From contig DCUV01000032.1 in the NCBI GenBank assembly GCA_002328585.1, forward strand, positions 284,204-348,203: 64,000 bases of DNA. Direction: 5' to 3'. This document shows positions 44,881 to 53,215 of this stretch, piece by piece. Made by a program: the position numbers and the translations under genes. This DNA comes from Spirochaetia bacterium UBA2205 (lineage in GTDB: Bacteria > Spirochaetota > UBA4802 > UB4802). The notes beneath the pieces are model-generated. The model had not been told where the DNA came from, made no database searches, and worked only from the letters and a program-made list of their open reading frames with translations. How positions within the stretch are numbered: position 1 is the stretch's first letter; every line of letters begins with the position of its first letter.

Positions 44881-45067
44881 AAAAAGACTACCATTTAAAC
44901 TATGGGTAGTTATGATACTATTCTTCATTGTTTTATTTAATTCATATCTATTTGCTTATGGGAACCTATGGAAATCCAGCTTTTCATTACTACCAATACG
45001 ATACACAGTATTCCAATACTTATCCCCAGAAGGAATGTTCAAAACTAATTATTAAAGGGTACCGTAT
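44881..45067 (-). ncRNA. Candidate small RNA or attenuated leader (promoter-to-terminator unit)
   Basis: In the gene-free 44808-45336 interval, a minus-strand promoter candidate at 45074-45102 is followed about 165 bases later by a terminator-like hairpin (arms ACTACC(C)AT/ATGGTAGT, 44887-44910) running into a U-rich CUUUUUUC tract. The predicted RNA is about 190 bases with an internal hairpin of arms AGTAT/ATACT. It carries no convincing open frame and matches no RNA family I can recognise. It could be an independent sRNA or a regulated leader of the sensor-phosphatase gene that starts 73 bases further on. Confidence 0.4.
44887..44910 (-). terminator. Hairpin plus U-tract closing the intergenic RNA unit
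   Basis: Eight base pairs with one bulged base, then CUUUUUUC on the minus strand. No plus-strand gene ends here, so it must serve a minus-strand transcript starting inside the gap or from beyond it. Confidence 0.6.
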
Positions 45068-45073
45068 TAAAAT

Positions 45074-45102
45074 AAAATACAAAATAGCGGTATTTTTGTC
45101 AA
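45074..45102 (-). promoter_or_regulatory. Candidate promoter of the intergenic RNA unit
   Basis: Minus strand: perfect TTGACA (45097-45102), 17-base spacer, TATTTT (45074-45079). Confidence 0.5.
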
Positions 45103-45278
45103 TTATTATTACATAATGTCATAATTATAACATGGGAATAATTAACATTAGGCTCCAAATGTATTTTCTTTTACAGTGCAATTGTATATACAATCAATTA
45201 TGCTTAATCAACAATCATACATTTTCCCAACTAAACTTGAACTTGCACCAACTATATTGTTAATACAACATTAATTGC

Positions 45279-45305
45279 TTGACAGAAAAACAGGCAAAAT
45301 ATAGA
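45279..45305 (+). promoter_or_regulatory. Candidate promoter of the ispE operon
   Basis: Perfect TTGACA (45279-45284), a 15-base spacer and TATAGA (45300-45305). Transcription would begin near 45312, about 25 bases before the ispE ATG. Confidence 0.55.
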
Positions 45306-45336
45306 TTTGTCAATCTATTACACAATACCATTATTG

Positions 45337-46227
45337 ATGATTGAAAGTATAAAAGCCTACGCAAAAATAAATCTTCATCTAGAAGTATTGAATAAAAGGC
45401 CAGATAGCTACCACAATATCTGTAGTATCATGGCAAAAATTAATATCTTTGATCTTTTACAACTTGAGGAATGTAAACTGCACAATTCTCATGCTATCGA
45501 TATAACTATTCGATGCATAGGCGGGCAAAATGCCGCTATAGTAAAGGAAATTCCCCCGGAGCAAAATCTGATCACAAAAGCAATACGTTTATATTGTTCA
45601 ACTGCCCATATCGGTTCAAGGGTTGCTATCACCCTAAAAAAAGAAATCCCTTCAGGAGCAGGATTGGGTGGCGGGAGTGCAGATGCTGCAGCAGCCTTAA
45701 TGCTCTGTAATAACGTATTCAATAAATTCAGTCACAATGAACTTATGGCGTTAGCTGCTGAGATTGGAGCTGATGTTCCTTTTTGTTTAAACGGAAAGAT
45801 TGCTCTTTGCGAAGGCAAAGGTGAGATAGTAACTCCATTGAAAAAAATACCTCTGCCAGATTCAGTTGTTATTGTGTTTAATGACGTTCACAGCAGTACC
45901 AAAACAGCATACACCGCGTTGATGAGAAGTTTTTCACCTGTTTTGTCAAAAAAAGAAGCCGTTTTGGCTTTATGGGATAAAAACGATGTAGTGGCTTTAT
46001 TAAACATTTTTAAAAATGATTTTCAGGAGATTCTTTTTGATAACAACCCTCAATTAAAGGGGATTTACCATACCTTGCAGGATTCTGCCCCGGACTTCAT
46101 CCAGATGACAGGTAGCGGCTCGGCATTATTTGCACTATTTTCCGATTTTGGAAAAGCCAATGAGGTTTTCCTGACGCTTAAACCTCACTATTCACAAGTA
46201 TTTGTATCAAATTTATTAATGACATAA
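45337..46227 (+). CDS. ispE: 4-diphosphocytidyl-2-C-methyl-D-erythritol kinase
   Basis: GHMP kinase (296 aa) of the MEP pathway to isoprenoid precursors; phosphorylates CDP-ME at the 2-hydroxyl. It begins KAYAKINLHLEVLNKRPDSYH, has the ATP-binding GAGLGGGSADAAAALML and the C-terminal MTGSGSALFALF. The frame opens 10 codons earlier at TTG, but that lies at the predicted promoter start and the ATG at 45337 fits the family N-terminus. It heads the plus-strand run ispE - tRNA-Gln - glmU-like - prs. Confidence 0.93.
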   Translation: MIESIKAYAKINLHLEVLNKRPDSYHNICSIMAKINIFDLLQLEECKLHNSHAIDITIRCIGGQNAAIVKEIPPEQNLITKAIRLYCSTAHIGSRVAITLKKEIPSGAGLGGGSADAAAALMLCNNVFNKFSHNELMALAAEIGADVPFCLNGKIALCEGKGEIVTPLKKIPLPDSVVIVFNDVHSSTKTAYTALMRSFSPVLSKKEAVLALWDKNDVVALLNIFKNDFQEILFDNNPQLKGIYHTLQDSAPDFIQMTGSGSALFALFSDFGKANEVFLTLKPHYSQVFVSNLLMT

Positions 46228-46259
46228 GGCATTTTATTACTATAATTATAATATTATTT

Positions 46260-46331
46260 TGAGGTGTAGCCAAGTGGTACGGCACCGGGTTTTGGTCCCG
46301 GCATTCCCAGGTTCGAATCCTGGCACCTCAG
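46260..46331 (+). tRNA. tRNA-Gln (anticodon TTG), CCA not encoded
   Basis: Full cloverleaf: acceptor arms TGAGGTG/CACCTCA with discriminator G at 46331, D-arm AGCCAAGTGGTACGGC, anticodon stem CCGGG/CCCGG around loop TTTTGGT with anticodon TTG at 46292-46294, and T-arm CCAGGTTCGAATCCTGG. The bases after the discriminator are CAT, so the CCA tail must be added by the enzyme encoded at 6890-8323. It lies 32 bases after ispE and 24 before the glmU-like gene, so it is probably processed from their transcript. Confidence 0.97.
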
Positions 46332-46355
46332 CATACTTTATTATGAGTGATGGTT

Positions 46356-47105
46356 ATGATCAACTATAAAGCTGTCATATTAGCCGCAGGTAAAGGTGTG
46401 CGCATGCAATCCAGCCTGCCCAAGGTACTGCACAGCTTAGCCGGAAAACCGCTTGTACAGCATGTTATAGATAATCTCAGCGGGGCAGGTATAAGCCATA
46501 ACGATATTATAGTTGTCGTGGGCTATAAAGGTGATGACGTTATTACCGCAATTGACAATAATATCTCCTTTGTCTGGCAAAAGGAACAGTTAGGAACAGG
46601 TCATGCTGTAATGCAAACTGAACCTCAATTGGGTACCTATAACGGTTGTTTACTTGTAGCATGCGGTGATGTTCCGCTCATAAAGCCTGAAACATTTATC
46701 AAGCTGTGTAATGCTGTTAATGACCACAAAACAGGTGCTGCAGTTCTGACTATGGAACTTGAAAATCCATACGGATATGGCCGTATTATCCGTGGAGAAT
46801 ATGATAATTTGATTAGAATTGTGGAAGAAAAAGATGCTGATACTATTCAGAGGAATATAAAAGAAGTGAATACCGGTACCTATGCTTTTAAAAGTCCTAT
46901 TCTTTTCCAGGGTTTAAAAACTATTACCACCGATAATGCTCAAAGGGAGTATTATTTACCTGATGTTTTAACATTTATTAGAAAGTCTGGATATGATATA
47001 AAAATCATTAAACTTGATGACTCTATTGAAGGTACCGGTGTAAATTCTAAAGAAGAACTTATAAAACTTGAAGGCATAATTCGAAAAACATTGATTAAAC
47101 AATAG
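46356..47105 (+). CDS. GlmU-type UDP-GlcNAc pyrophosphorylase domain, without the acetyltransferase half
   Basis: Nucleotidyltransferase of 249 aa. AVILAAGKGVRMQSSLPKVL is the GlmU pyrophosphorylase signature; QLGTGHAVMQ, GDVPLIKP, YGYGRIIR, EVNTGTYAF and EGTGVNSKEEL are also as in GlmU. It should make UDP-GlcNAc from GlcNAc-1-phosphate and UTP. Ordinary bacterial GlmU is about 450 aa because of a C-terminal left-handed beta-helix that acetylates glucosamine-1-phosphate; here the frame stops after the first domain and prs follows seven bases later, so that half is truly absent. Acetylation must come from another gene or salvage. In-frame GTG 46347 and ATG 46350 are alternative starts. Confidence 0.85.
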   Translation: MINYKAVILAAGKGVRMQSSLPKVLHSLAGKPLVQHVIDNLSGAGISHNDIIVVVGYKGDDVITAIDNNISFVWQKEQLGTGHAVMQTEPQLGTYNGCLLVACGDVPLIKPETFIKLCNAVNDHKTGAAVLTMELENPYGYGRIIRGEYDNLIRIVEEKDADTIQRNIKEVNTGTYAFKSPILFQGLKTITTDNAQREYYLPDVLTFIRKSGYDIKIIKLDDSIEGTGVNSKEELIKLEGIIRKTLIKQ

Positions 47106-47112
47106 GGTGTAT

Positions 47113-48060
47113 ATGATTTATCCAATTAAATTATTCTCAGGAACATCAAATTATGCATTAGCTCAGGAGATAGCTCATTATTTAGGTATTGAGCTTTCTG
47201 AAATTGAGATAAAAAAATTTAAAGATGGTGAAATATCTGTTAAAATTCTGGAGAATGTTCGCAGCGTTGATGTTTTTTTAATACAATCCACCAGCAATCC
47301 TGCTAATGATAACATAATGGAATTGCTGTTGATGGTAGATGCTGCGATGCGTGCTTCTGCCCAACGTATTACTGCAGTTATTCCTTATTATGGTTATGCA
47401 CGGCAAGACCGAAAAGTTGAACCGCGTGTTCCTATCTCTGCCAAGCTTATAGCTAACATGCTCTATGCAGCAGGTGTTAACCGTGTCCTTACCATGGAAT
47501 TACATTCTGATCAAATTCAGGGTTTTTTTGATATCCCTGTCGATAATCTCTTTGCATCTCCTGTTGTTCTTGAATATGTCAATGAATTGCGTATACAAAA
47601 TCCAACAGTGGTTTCTCCTGATGCAGGCGGAACTGAACGTGCTCGATTTTTAGCTCGTAATATCAGTGCCGAATTAGCAATCGTTGACAAGCGAAGACCC
47701 GAACCAAACAAATCAGAAGTAATGAATATCATTGGCGAGGAAAGCGTTAAAAATCACAACTGCATCATCATTGATGATATGATTGATACAGCAGGTTCTA
47801 TAGCACAGGCAGCAAATGCCTTGAGGAAGAGTGGGGCAAAAGATATTTATTGTACTGCTACGCATGCAGTGTTATCCGACAATGCTATAGAAAAACTTAA
47901 AAAAGCTGAATTTAAAGAAATCATATTAACCAATACAATAGATATTCCCAAACATAAAATATTACCCAATATGAAAATACTATCTATGGCACCACTGTTT
48001 GGAGAGGCAATACGAAGAATTCATAATGGAGAATCAGTAAGTTCATTGTTTATACGATAA
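47113..48060 (+). CDS. prs: Ribose-phosphate pyrophosphokinase
   Basis: Makes PRPP from ribose 5-phosphate and ATP for nucleotide, His and Trp synthesis. The 315-aa protein has KLFSGTSNYALAQEIA, FKDGEISVKI, IPYYGYARQDRKVEPRVPIS, VVSPDAGGTERARFLA, and the PRPP-binding CIIIDDMIDTAGSIAQAA. AGGGTG lies just ahead of the ATG at 47113; a GTG two codons earlier is less likely. The gene sits seven bases past the glmU-like stop, as part of one operon. Confidence 0.96.
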   Translation: MIYPIKLFSGTSNYALAQEIAHYLGIELSEIEIKKFKDGEISVKILENVRSVDVFLIQSTSNPANDNIMELLLMVDAAMRASAQRITAVIPYYGYARQDRKVEPRVPISAKLIANMLYAAGVNRVLTMELHSDQIQGFFDIPVDNLFASPVVLEYVNELRIQNPTVVSPDAGGTERARFLARNISAELAIVDKRRPEPNKSEVMNIIGEESVKNHNCIIIDDMIDTAGSIAQAANALRKSGAKDIYCTATHAVLSDNAIEKLKKAEFKEIILTNTIDIPKHKILPNMKILSMAPLFGEAIRRIHNGESVSSLFIR

Positions 48061-48078
48061 TATCATAGTAAATTATTA

Positions 48079-48106
48079 TTGAATTTTATACCATTTTCAC
48101 TATAAT
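48079..48106 (+). promoter_or_regulatory. Candidate promoter of rplY
   Basis: TTGAAT (48079-48084), 16-base spacer, perfect TATAAT (48101-48106), with transcription expected near 48113 and GAAGAGG before the ATG at 48136. Confidence 0.6.
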
Positions 48107-48135
48107 ATATATCAAATTATCTGGAAGAGGTTGAT

Positions 48136-48759
48136 ATGGAAGCACAAGTATTACCAATCAAAACAAGGTCAGAAATTGGGAAAAATGCCAATCATAAGCT
48201 CAGAACACAAGGGTACATCCCTGCTGTTCTATACTCTCATGGCGTATCACAGGCTATAATGGTTGAAAAGAAGAATTTCTTTAAAATTTTCAAAGGGCAT
48301 ATATCAGAAAATCTGCTCATTGACCTCCAATTTAATGATCAACATAGTGCCCCGGTAAAAGCTTTTATAAAGGATTATCAACGGAATCCTATTACCGATG
48401 AGATCTTGCACCTTGATTTTTTTAAAGTAACAATGACCGAGACCATAACTACCAAAGCCCCTATAGAAATTATTGGAGCTTCTATTGGTGTTAAGCAAGG
48501 AGGGATTTTAGAAATAATTGAGCGCGAAATTGAAGTTGAGTGCCTACCAACCGATTTACCTGAAAAGGTTCAAATTGATGTAACAAATTTAGCAATGGGG
48601 CAATCTATACATGTAAAGGATATTATACTTCCAAAAGGTGTTCAGATTCTAAGTTCACCTGAATCGGTTATTGTAGCTGTACTTGCACCACATAAAGCTA
48701 CCGAAGAGGTTGTACAACCGGCTGAGGAACAACCTCAAGAAACTGTTGAAGAACAGTAA
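48136..48759 (+). CDS. rplY: 50S ribosomal protein L25, long (CTC) type
   Basis: Binds 5S rRNA. The 207-aa protein has the N-terminal L25 domain (TRSEIGKNANHKLRTQGYIPAVLY, ILHLDFFKV) and the additional C-terminal TL5/CTC beta-barrel (IEIIGASIGVKQGGILE, VECLPTDLPEKVQIDV), ending in an acidic Glu-rich tail. The long form is common outside gamma-proteobacteria. It has its own promoter candidate and is followed 25 bases later by the pth-like gene, the usual arrangement. Confidence 0.96.
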   Translation: MEAQVLPIKTRSEIGKNANHKLRTQGYIPAVLYSHGVSQAIMVEKKNFFKIFKGHISENLLIDLQFNDQHSAPVKAFIKDYQRNPITDEILHLDFFKVTMTETITTKAPIEIIGASIGVKQGGILEIIEREIEVECLPTDLPEKVQIDVTNLAMGQSIHVKDIILPKGVQILSSPESVIVAVLAPHKATEEVVQPAEEQPQETVEEQ

Positions 48760-48784
48760 TTATTTAGTAATGAGGTGTATGTAA

Positions 48785-49399
48785 TTGAAATTAATCGTAG
48801 GATTTGGAAATCCAGGCGAAGAATACTTCAATAACAGGCAAAACATTGGCTTTAAGGTTGTCGATATTCTTGGCAACAACGAGAATATCGACATACGTGT
48901 TAAAAAGAAAAAATCTATAATTGGACGTGGCAAAATTTCAGGTGAGGATGTTGTTTTGTTGAAACCTCAAACCTTTGTTACCCTTATTGGTGAATCAGTG
49001 CTGTATATTGCTTCTTTTTTACGTATTAATGTCCGTGATATTATCTGTGTCTTGGAAGATTCGTCTTTGCCTCTGGGCGAAATCCGTGTTGATGCTATTA
49101 TGTCCAAGCTCAAGCACCCTGGAATAGAATCTATGACAAAAGCTTTGAAATCAGATAGATTTGCAAAAGTAAGAATAGGTATTGGCTACCCACATAAAGG
49201 CGTAACGATGGAAGAACATCTATTAAATGATTTCTCTGACGATGAAAATTTTATCTTAATAGATGTTCTCAATAAAGCCGAGGAAGTAGTACGAATGCTC
49301 ATTAGCCACAGTATCGAAGAAGTACAAAACAAATATAATCCTGAAGGTGCGCTGAAAATTAAAAAAAGACAATTGCCCAAGATACGTATCCGTAGATAA
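48785..49399 (+). CDS. Peptidyl-tRNA hydrolase-like protein with replaced catalytic residues
   Basis: Protein of 204 aa that aligns along its length with bacterial Pth (start KLIVGFGNPGEEY, later KPQTF, RIGIGYP) and sits in the canonical place after rplY. The residues that do the chemistry in E. coli Pth are changed: His20 is Gln19 (NRQNIGF), Asn68 is Thr66 (TFVTLIG), Asp93 is Glu91 (VLEDSSLP) and Asn114 is Pro112 (LKHPGIES). The glycine-rich GGGxGGHNG loop is lost. Only the GNPG Asn remains. The start is TTG at 48785, eight bases after GAGGTG; an ATG six bases earlier is followed at once by TAA. The frame is intact, so it is probably expressed as a pseudoenzyme, perhaps binding peptidyl-tRNA or ribosomes. 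Confidence 0.8.
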   Translation: MKLIVGFGNPGEEYFNNRQNIGFKVVDILGNNENIDIRVKKKKSIIGRGKISGEDVVLLKPQTFVTLIGESVLYIASFLRINVRDIICVLEDSSLPLGEIRVDAIMSKLKHPGIESMTKALKSDRFAKVRIGIGYPHKGVTMEEHLLNDFSDDENFILIDVLNKAEEVVRMLISHSIEEVQNKYNPEGALKIKKRQLPKIRIRR

Positions 49400-49467
49400 G
49401 CATTTCCTTTTAACTTACTTCCTAACTCATCCGATAATATCAGTAAAACGTATAGCTTATAACCACT

Positions 49468-50745
49468 ATGAATACTAAACTACCAATTTTAATTACATTA
49501 TTGTTATCATTATTCATTAGCAACTACCTTTTTGGACAGAATTATCAAGATGCTATACACCAAAAAAAGTTCTCTGAAGCTTTGACAATTATCCAATCCC
49601 AGCTTGACGATATATATTCAAAAAGATCTATTGAAAAGCTGATACCAACCACATATGTTGCCATTGAAAAGATTGAAGAAGGAATCGACTTACAAAAGAT
49701 TTTTTCAGAAAGAAAGATACAACCATATTTTATAGAAAATAACAATACTCTTTATGCATTACATACCGATGCAGCACTATGTTATCAAAACATCTACAAA
49801 TATCATGAAGCATTACAGCATTATTTTCAGGCATTACGATTTACAACAATTGGAGAAAAGGATCATACAATCTTTTATTCAATAGCACAAATTTTTAAAA
49901 AAATAAATAAATTTAATGCATACGTGTTCTATTTAGAGGAAGCGTATGAAATTAAACCGGATAACTATGATTATTCTTTAGAACTATCCTTAGCTCTTTC
50001 ATCTGGCAAGAGTAAAAAGAAAGCTTTATTTCATCTCAACCGTTATATTGCATCAAAAGGTGATAGTGTTCCACCCAATCTCTATCTGATTGCTGCAAAC
50101 TGCTATGAATCAATAGGAGATTACATCAACGCAGCCGAACAATATACATTATACCTTAATCATAAACCCAATGATTATGCTGTTCTCTTTGCATTAGGCT
50201 ACCTTGCTTATACAAAAATTTCGGATATGAAGTTAGCTTATAAATCATTTATAAATGCTATCCCACTTTTCAATGAAAATGATTGGGTATTAAAAGGACT
50301 ATCCTATACCATGTTAGGAGATATTGAATGTATGGATCTTAATTACAAAAATGGTTTAGAACACTATCTACAGTCAATAGCTATATCCGAAAATATGAAA
50401 AAAACAATGGATGATAAAAAAGCCTATATACATACAATCAATGATAAAATAAACGCAATTAAATCAACATTGCTTGCTAATAAAGATATTGCATTATACC
50501 CTCAATATCAAACACTTATGGATGAATTAGGAAACAATCAACTTGAATTACGGCAGCTTGAACATGAATACAGTAAATTAAATGTAGGAGAACTATCGTT
50601 TAAAATTGCTGTTGCCCATGAGAATATAATGCAGTTTAATCAGGCAATTGAATGGTATAACAAAACCATTGCGTATGGTGTTAAAATAAGAGAATCCAGC
50701 AAAAAAATTGAAAAATTACAGTTGAAAATTTCCAGAGGATTTTAA
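49468..50745 (+). CDS. Exported TPR-repeat protein
   Basis: Protein of 425 aa with a signal peptide ending near SNYLFGQN. The rest is helical with several tetratricopeptide-like units, for example AALCYQNIYKYHEALQHYFQ, AANCYESIGDYINAAEQYTL and KIAVAHENIMQFNQAIEWYN. TPR arrays mediate protein-protein contacts; no enzyme motif is present. It lies between the pth-like gene and yebC with short gaps (68 and 125 bases). Specific role unknown; an envelope scaffold is possible. Confidence 0.72.
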   Translation: MNTKLPILITLLLSLFISNYLFGQNYQDAIHQKKFSEALTIIQSQLDDIYSKRSIEKLIPTTYVAIEKIEEGIDLQKIFSERKIQPYFIENNNTLYALHTDAALCYQNIYKYHEALQHYFQALRFTTIGEKDHTIFYSIAQIFKKINKFNAYVFYLEEAYEIKPDNYDYSLELSLALSSGKSKKKALFHLNRYIASKGDSVPPNLYLIAANCYESIGDYINAAEQYTLYLNHKPNDYAVLFALGYLAYTKISDMKLAYKSFINAIPLFNENDWVLKGLSYTMLGDIECMDLNYKNGLEHYLQSIAISENMKKTMDDKKAYIHTINDKINAIKSTLLANKDIALYPQYQTLMDELGNNQLELRQLEHEYSKLNVGELSFKIAVAHENIMQFNQAIEWYNKTIAYGVKIRESSKKIEKLQLKISRGF

Positions 50746-50870
50746 TAAAATTTTTTTTCTTGAAAAGATGTATTATTTTATTAATGACAAAATCAATGAC
50801 ATTTCTAACATTCGTCATTACTTTAGTTTTTACTTCATGTTTACAAACTGTATGGTGAGGAGCATTCATT

Positions 50871-51617
50871 ATGTCAGGGCACTCTAAATGGGCAAATATT
50901 AAGCACAGAAAAGCTGCACAGGATGCAAAAAAGGGAAAAATATTTACCAAATTTATACGGGAAATCACCGTTGCCGCTCGCGTCGGTGGTGATGACTTCA
51001 ACAGCAATCCCCGTTTACGGACTGCTGTTTTGAAAGCACGTGAAAACAATATGCCAATGGAAAACATTGAACGGGCAATAAAAAAAGGGACGGGAGCCCT
51101 TGATGGTTCAACATACGAAGAAGTACGCTATGAAGGATATGGCCCCGGTGGAGTTGCCGTCATGGTTGACTGCATGACTGACAATAAAAATAGAACAACG
51201 CCAGAGATACGCACTATATTTTCAAAAAATGGCGGAAATTTAGGTGAATCGGGATGTGTTTCATTCCTGTTTATTAGAAAAGGCGTCATTAATATTGATG
51301 CAAATGCAACAAATGAGGATAAGGTTATGGAAATCCTGCTTGATTACGATATTGAGGATATAAAAACTGAAGATACTACCATTGTTGTCTATACCTCTCC
51401 TGATAAATTTAATGACATATTAGAAATCATACGTTCTCACAATCTGCCAACATTAAATAGTGAAATAACCTATATTCCCAAAACAACTATCAATCTGGAA
51501 GGGCAAAAAGCATCACAATGTTTACGCTTGATCGAAGCTCTTGAAGATCAGGATGACGTACAGGATGTATATGCTAATTTTGATATTCCTGATGATATTA
51601 TTAACAGTATGAGTTAA
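50871..51617 (+). CDS. yebC: YebC/PmpR family protein
   Basis: Conserved 248-aa protein starting MSGHSKWANIKHRKAAQDAK and containing ARENNMPMENIERAIKKGTG, YEGYGPGGVAVMVDCMTDN and NGGNLGESGCVSFLF. Family members are described as DNA-binding regulators and, more recently, as factors helping ribosomes through difficult sequences such as proline runs. GAGGAG precedes the ATG. It is followed five bases later by ruvC and then ruvA, the widespread yebC-ruvC-ruvA order. Confidence 0.95.
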   Translation: MSGHSKWANIKHRKAAQDAKKGKIFTKFIREITVAARVGGDDFNSNPRLRTAVLKARENNMPMENIERAIKKGTGALDGSTYEEVRYEGYGPGGVAVMVDCMTDNKNRTTPEIRTIFSKNGGNLGESGCVSFLFIRKGVINIDANATNEDKVMEILLDYDIEDIKTEDTTIVVYTSPDKFNDILEIIRSHNLPTLNSEITYIPKTTINLEGQKASQCLRLIEALEDQDDVQDVYANFDIPDDIINSMS

Positions 51618-51622
51618 ACGAT

Positions 51623-52111
51623 GTGGCAACTATAATGGGGATTGACCCGGGTTATGGACGCTGTGGTTGGGCGATAGTAACCGATAGATTAACCTATATT
51701 GACTGTGGCGTTATTGAAACAACTCCAGGTTATGAAGGTGAAAGACTCCTTACTATATACCAAAGTGTATGTGATTTAATTACTTTATATAAGCCTCAAT
51801 CGTGTGGATTGGAAAAATTGTTTTTCAGTAAAAATACTAAAACTGCTTTATCGGTAGTGCAGGTAATAGGTGTTTGTAAGTTAATATTAACTCAGCAGAA
51901 TATACCTTATTCTGAATATACGCCCATGCAGATAAAACAATCTATTACCGGATATGGAAGATCTTCAAAAGAACAACTATCGACTATGCTGATAAAAATT
52001 TTAAAATGCGATATAATACATAATTATGATGATGCGTTTGATGCAATTGCGATAGCACTATGTCATTGTCTGGCAACACCAGCAGGAACATTATTACATC
52101 AAAAAGTATAA
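51623..52111 (+). CDS. ruvC: Holliday junction resolvase RuvC
   Basis: Dimeric endonuclease (162 aa) that cuts Holliday junctions. The four catalytic acids are present: D8 (MGIDPGYGRCG), E64 (GLEKLFF), D137 and D140 (YDDAFDAIAIA). A GTG start is used, five bases past the yebC stop; an ATG two bases earlier is out of frame. It lies in yebC-ruvC-ruvA; ruvB is not in the window. Confidence 0.95.
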   Translation: MATIMGIDPGYGRCGWAIVTDRLTYIDCGVIETTPGYEGERLLTIYQSVCDLITLYKPQSCGLEKLFFSKNTKTALSVVQVIGVCKLILTQQNIPYSEYTPMQIKQSITGYGRSSKEQLSTMLIKILKCDIIHNYDDAFDAIAIALCHCLATPAGTLLHQKV

Positions 52112-52135
52112 ATTTTATTTAAATTTTGAGTTTAT

Positions 52136-52720
52136 ATGATTGCATTTCTTAAAGGCAAAAAAATATCTGTTAAACCAACAAAAGTTATCGTTGATGTTAA
52201 TGGGGTAGGGTATGAGGTTGCCATTCCTCTATCTACCTATGAAAAAATAAGTTCTGTAGCTACTATCGAGCTTTATATTGCTATGATAGTCAGAGAAAAC
52301 TCCATTGCCCTGTATGGCTTCAGTTCAGAAGAAGAAAAGCAGATGTTTGCAATCCTTACATCAATTCCCGGGATAGGTCCATCTATTGCAATATCAATTT
52401 TATCATCGATGTCACCTCACTATATTACCAACGCCGTGAAAGCTGAAAACATCTTTGCCTTTACCACTATACCAGGAATTGGAAAAAGTAAAAGCGAAAA
52501 AATAATCTTTGAACTAAAACGAAAACTTCGAAAATTAGAAGGTACTACCCAGCATCCTGCTACAACATTCCCCGATAGACAGGATGCTATCGATGCACTG
52601 GTGTCATTAGGTTTTGATGAAAAACTTGCAATATCTACAATTTCTTCAATTATCACAAGCAATCCTGATTGTGATTTAGAGACAATAATCCGTTTATCAT
52701 TGAAACAATTATCACAATAA
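52136..52720 (+). CDS. ruvA: Holliday junction DNA helicase subunit RuvA
   Basis: Tetrameric junction-binding protein (194 aa) that loads the RuvB motor. It has the OB-fold domain (DVNGVGYEVAIPL, LYGFSSEEEKQMF), two helix-hairpin-helix motifs (TSIPGIGPSIAISIL and TTIPGIGKSKSEKI), and a C-terminal RuvB-contacting domain (DAIDALVSLGF). It follows ruvC by 24 bases. ruvB does not follow; the next 480 bases are non-coding. Confidence 0.95.
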   Translation: MIAFLKGKKISVKPTKVIVDVNGVGYEVAIPLSTYEKISSVATIELYIAMIVRENSIALYGFSSEEEKQMFAILTSIPGIGPSIAISILSSMSPHYITNAVKAENIFAFTTIPGIGKSKSEKIIFELKRKLRKLEGTTQHPATTFPDRQDAIDALVSLGFDEKLAISTISSIITSNPDCDLETIIRLSLKQLSQ

Positions 52721-52866
52721 TCATAAATATTGTATTATCATCGAATGTTCTACCTTATTGCATTATTAGTTTTGTAAATTTTGCTTGTTTTTGCTTGTTT
52801 TTGAAGAGAGTTCATTATGGTCAGCATGCAGACACTGAGAGGGAATGAAAAAAATAGTTGCCGGCA

Positions 52867-52935
52867 GTTATCCTGAACTCTTTTTGGGATTCATAGTTAC
52901 ATATTGAGATTCCGGTTAAAGCCCGGAATCACAGG
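52867..52935. repeat. Degenerate CCTGAACTC / GATTCCGG palindromic intergenic repeat
   Basis: In the gene-free 52721-53215 interval. GTTATCCTGAACTC is followed by GATTCCGG(52908-52915), a 7-base loop and CCGGAATC(52923-52930), then ACAGG. This matches the layout of the widespread GTCATCCTGAACT...GATTCCGG...CCGGAATGACA repeat found in many phyla. A tandem 10-mer (TTGCTTGTTT twice, 52781-52800) lies nearby. The rest of the gap is AT-rich with nothing recognisable. Confidence 0.6.
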
Positions 52936-53215
52936 AGTGCTTATTACCTATTTTCAGAGGAGTTGTAATTTGCCATACTATTATTATTATTTACAGTTCT
53001 TTATTGAAAGAAATCGAATGGTAAATGCTTAAACACTTAAATAATAGTAAAATTAAACTATATTAAAAATAATGAAATATTAAGTCTTATTTATATAATC
53101 TAATTTAAATTATTTGTAAAAAATTTTTATGAACATACAATATTATCATTGATTTTTATAAGTATTTTTTATATTATAAATTTTATAATAAAAATTTATT
53201 CAAATGAGGTGTAAT

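Noticed and set aside
44928..45116. 62-codon plus-strand frame in the ispE upstream gap
   Set aside because: No ribosome-binding site or family; the composition matches non-coding DNA and it lies opposite the promoter-to-terminator RNA unit.
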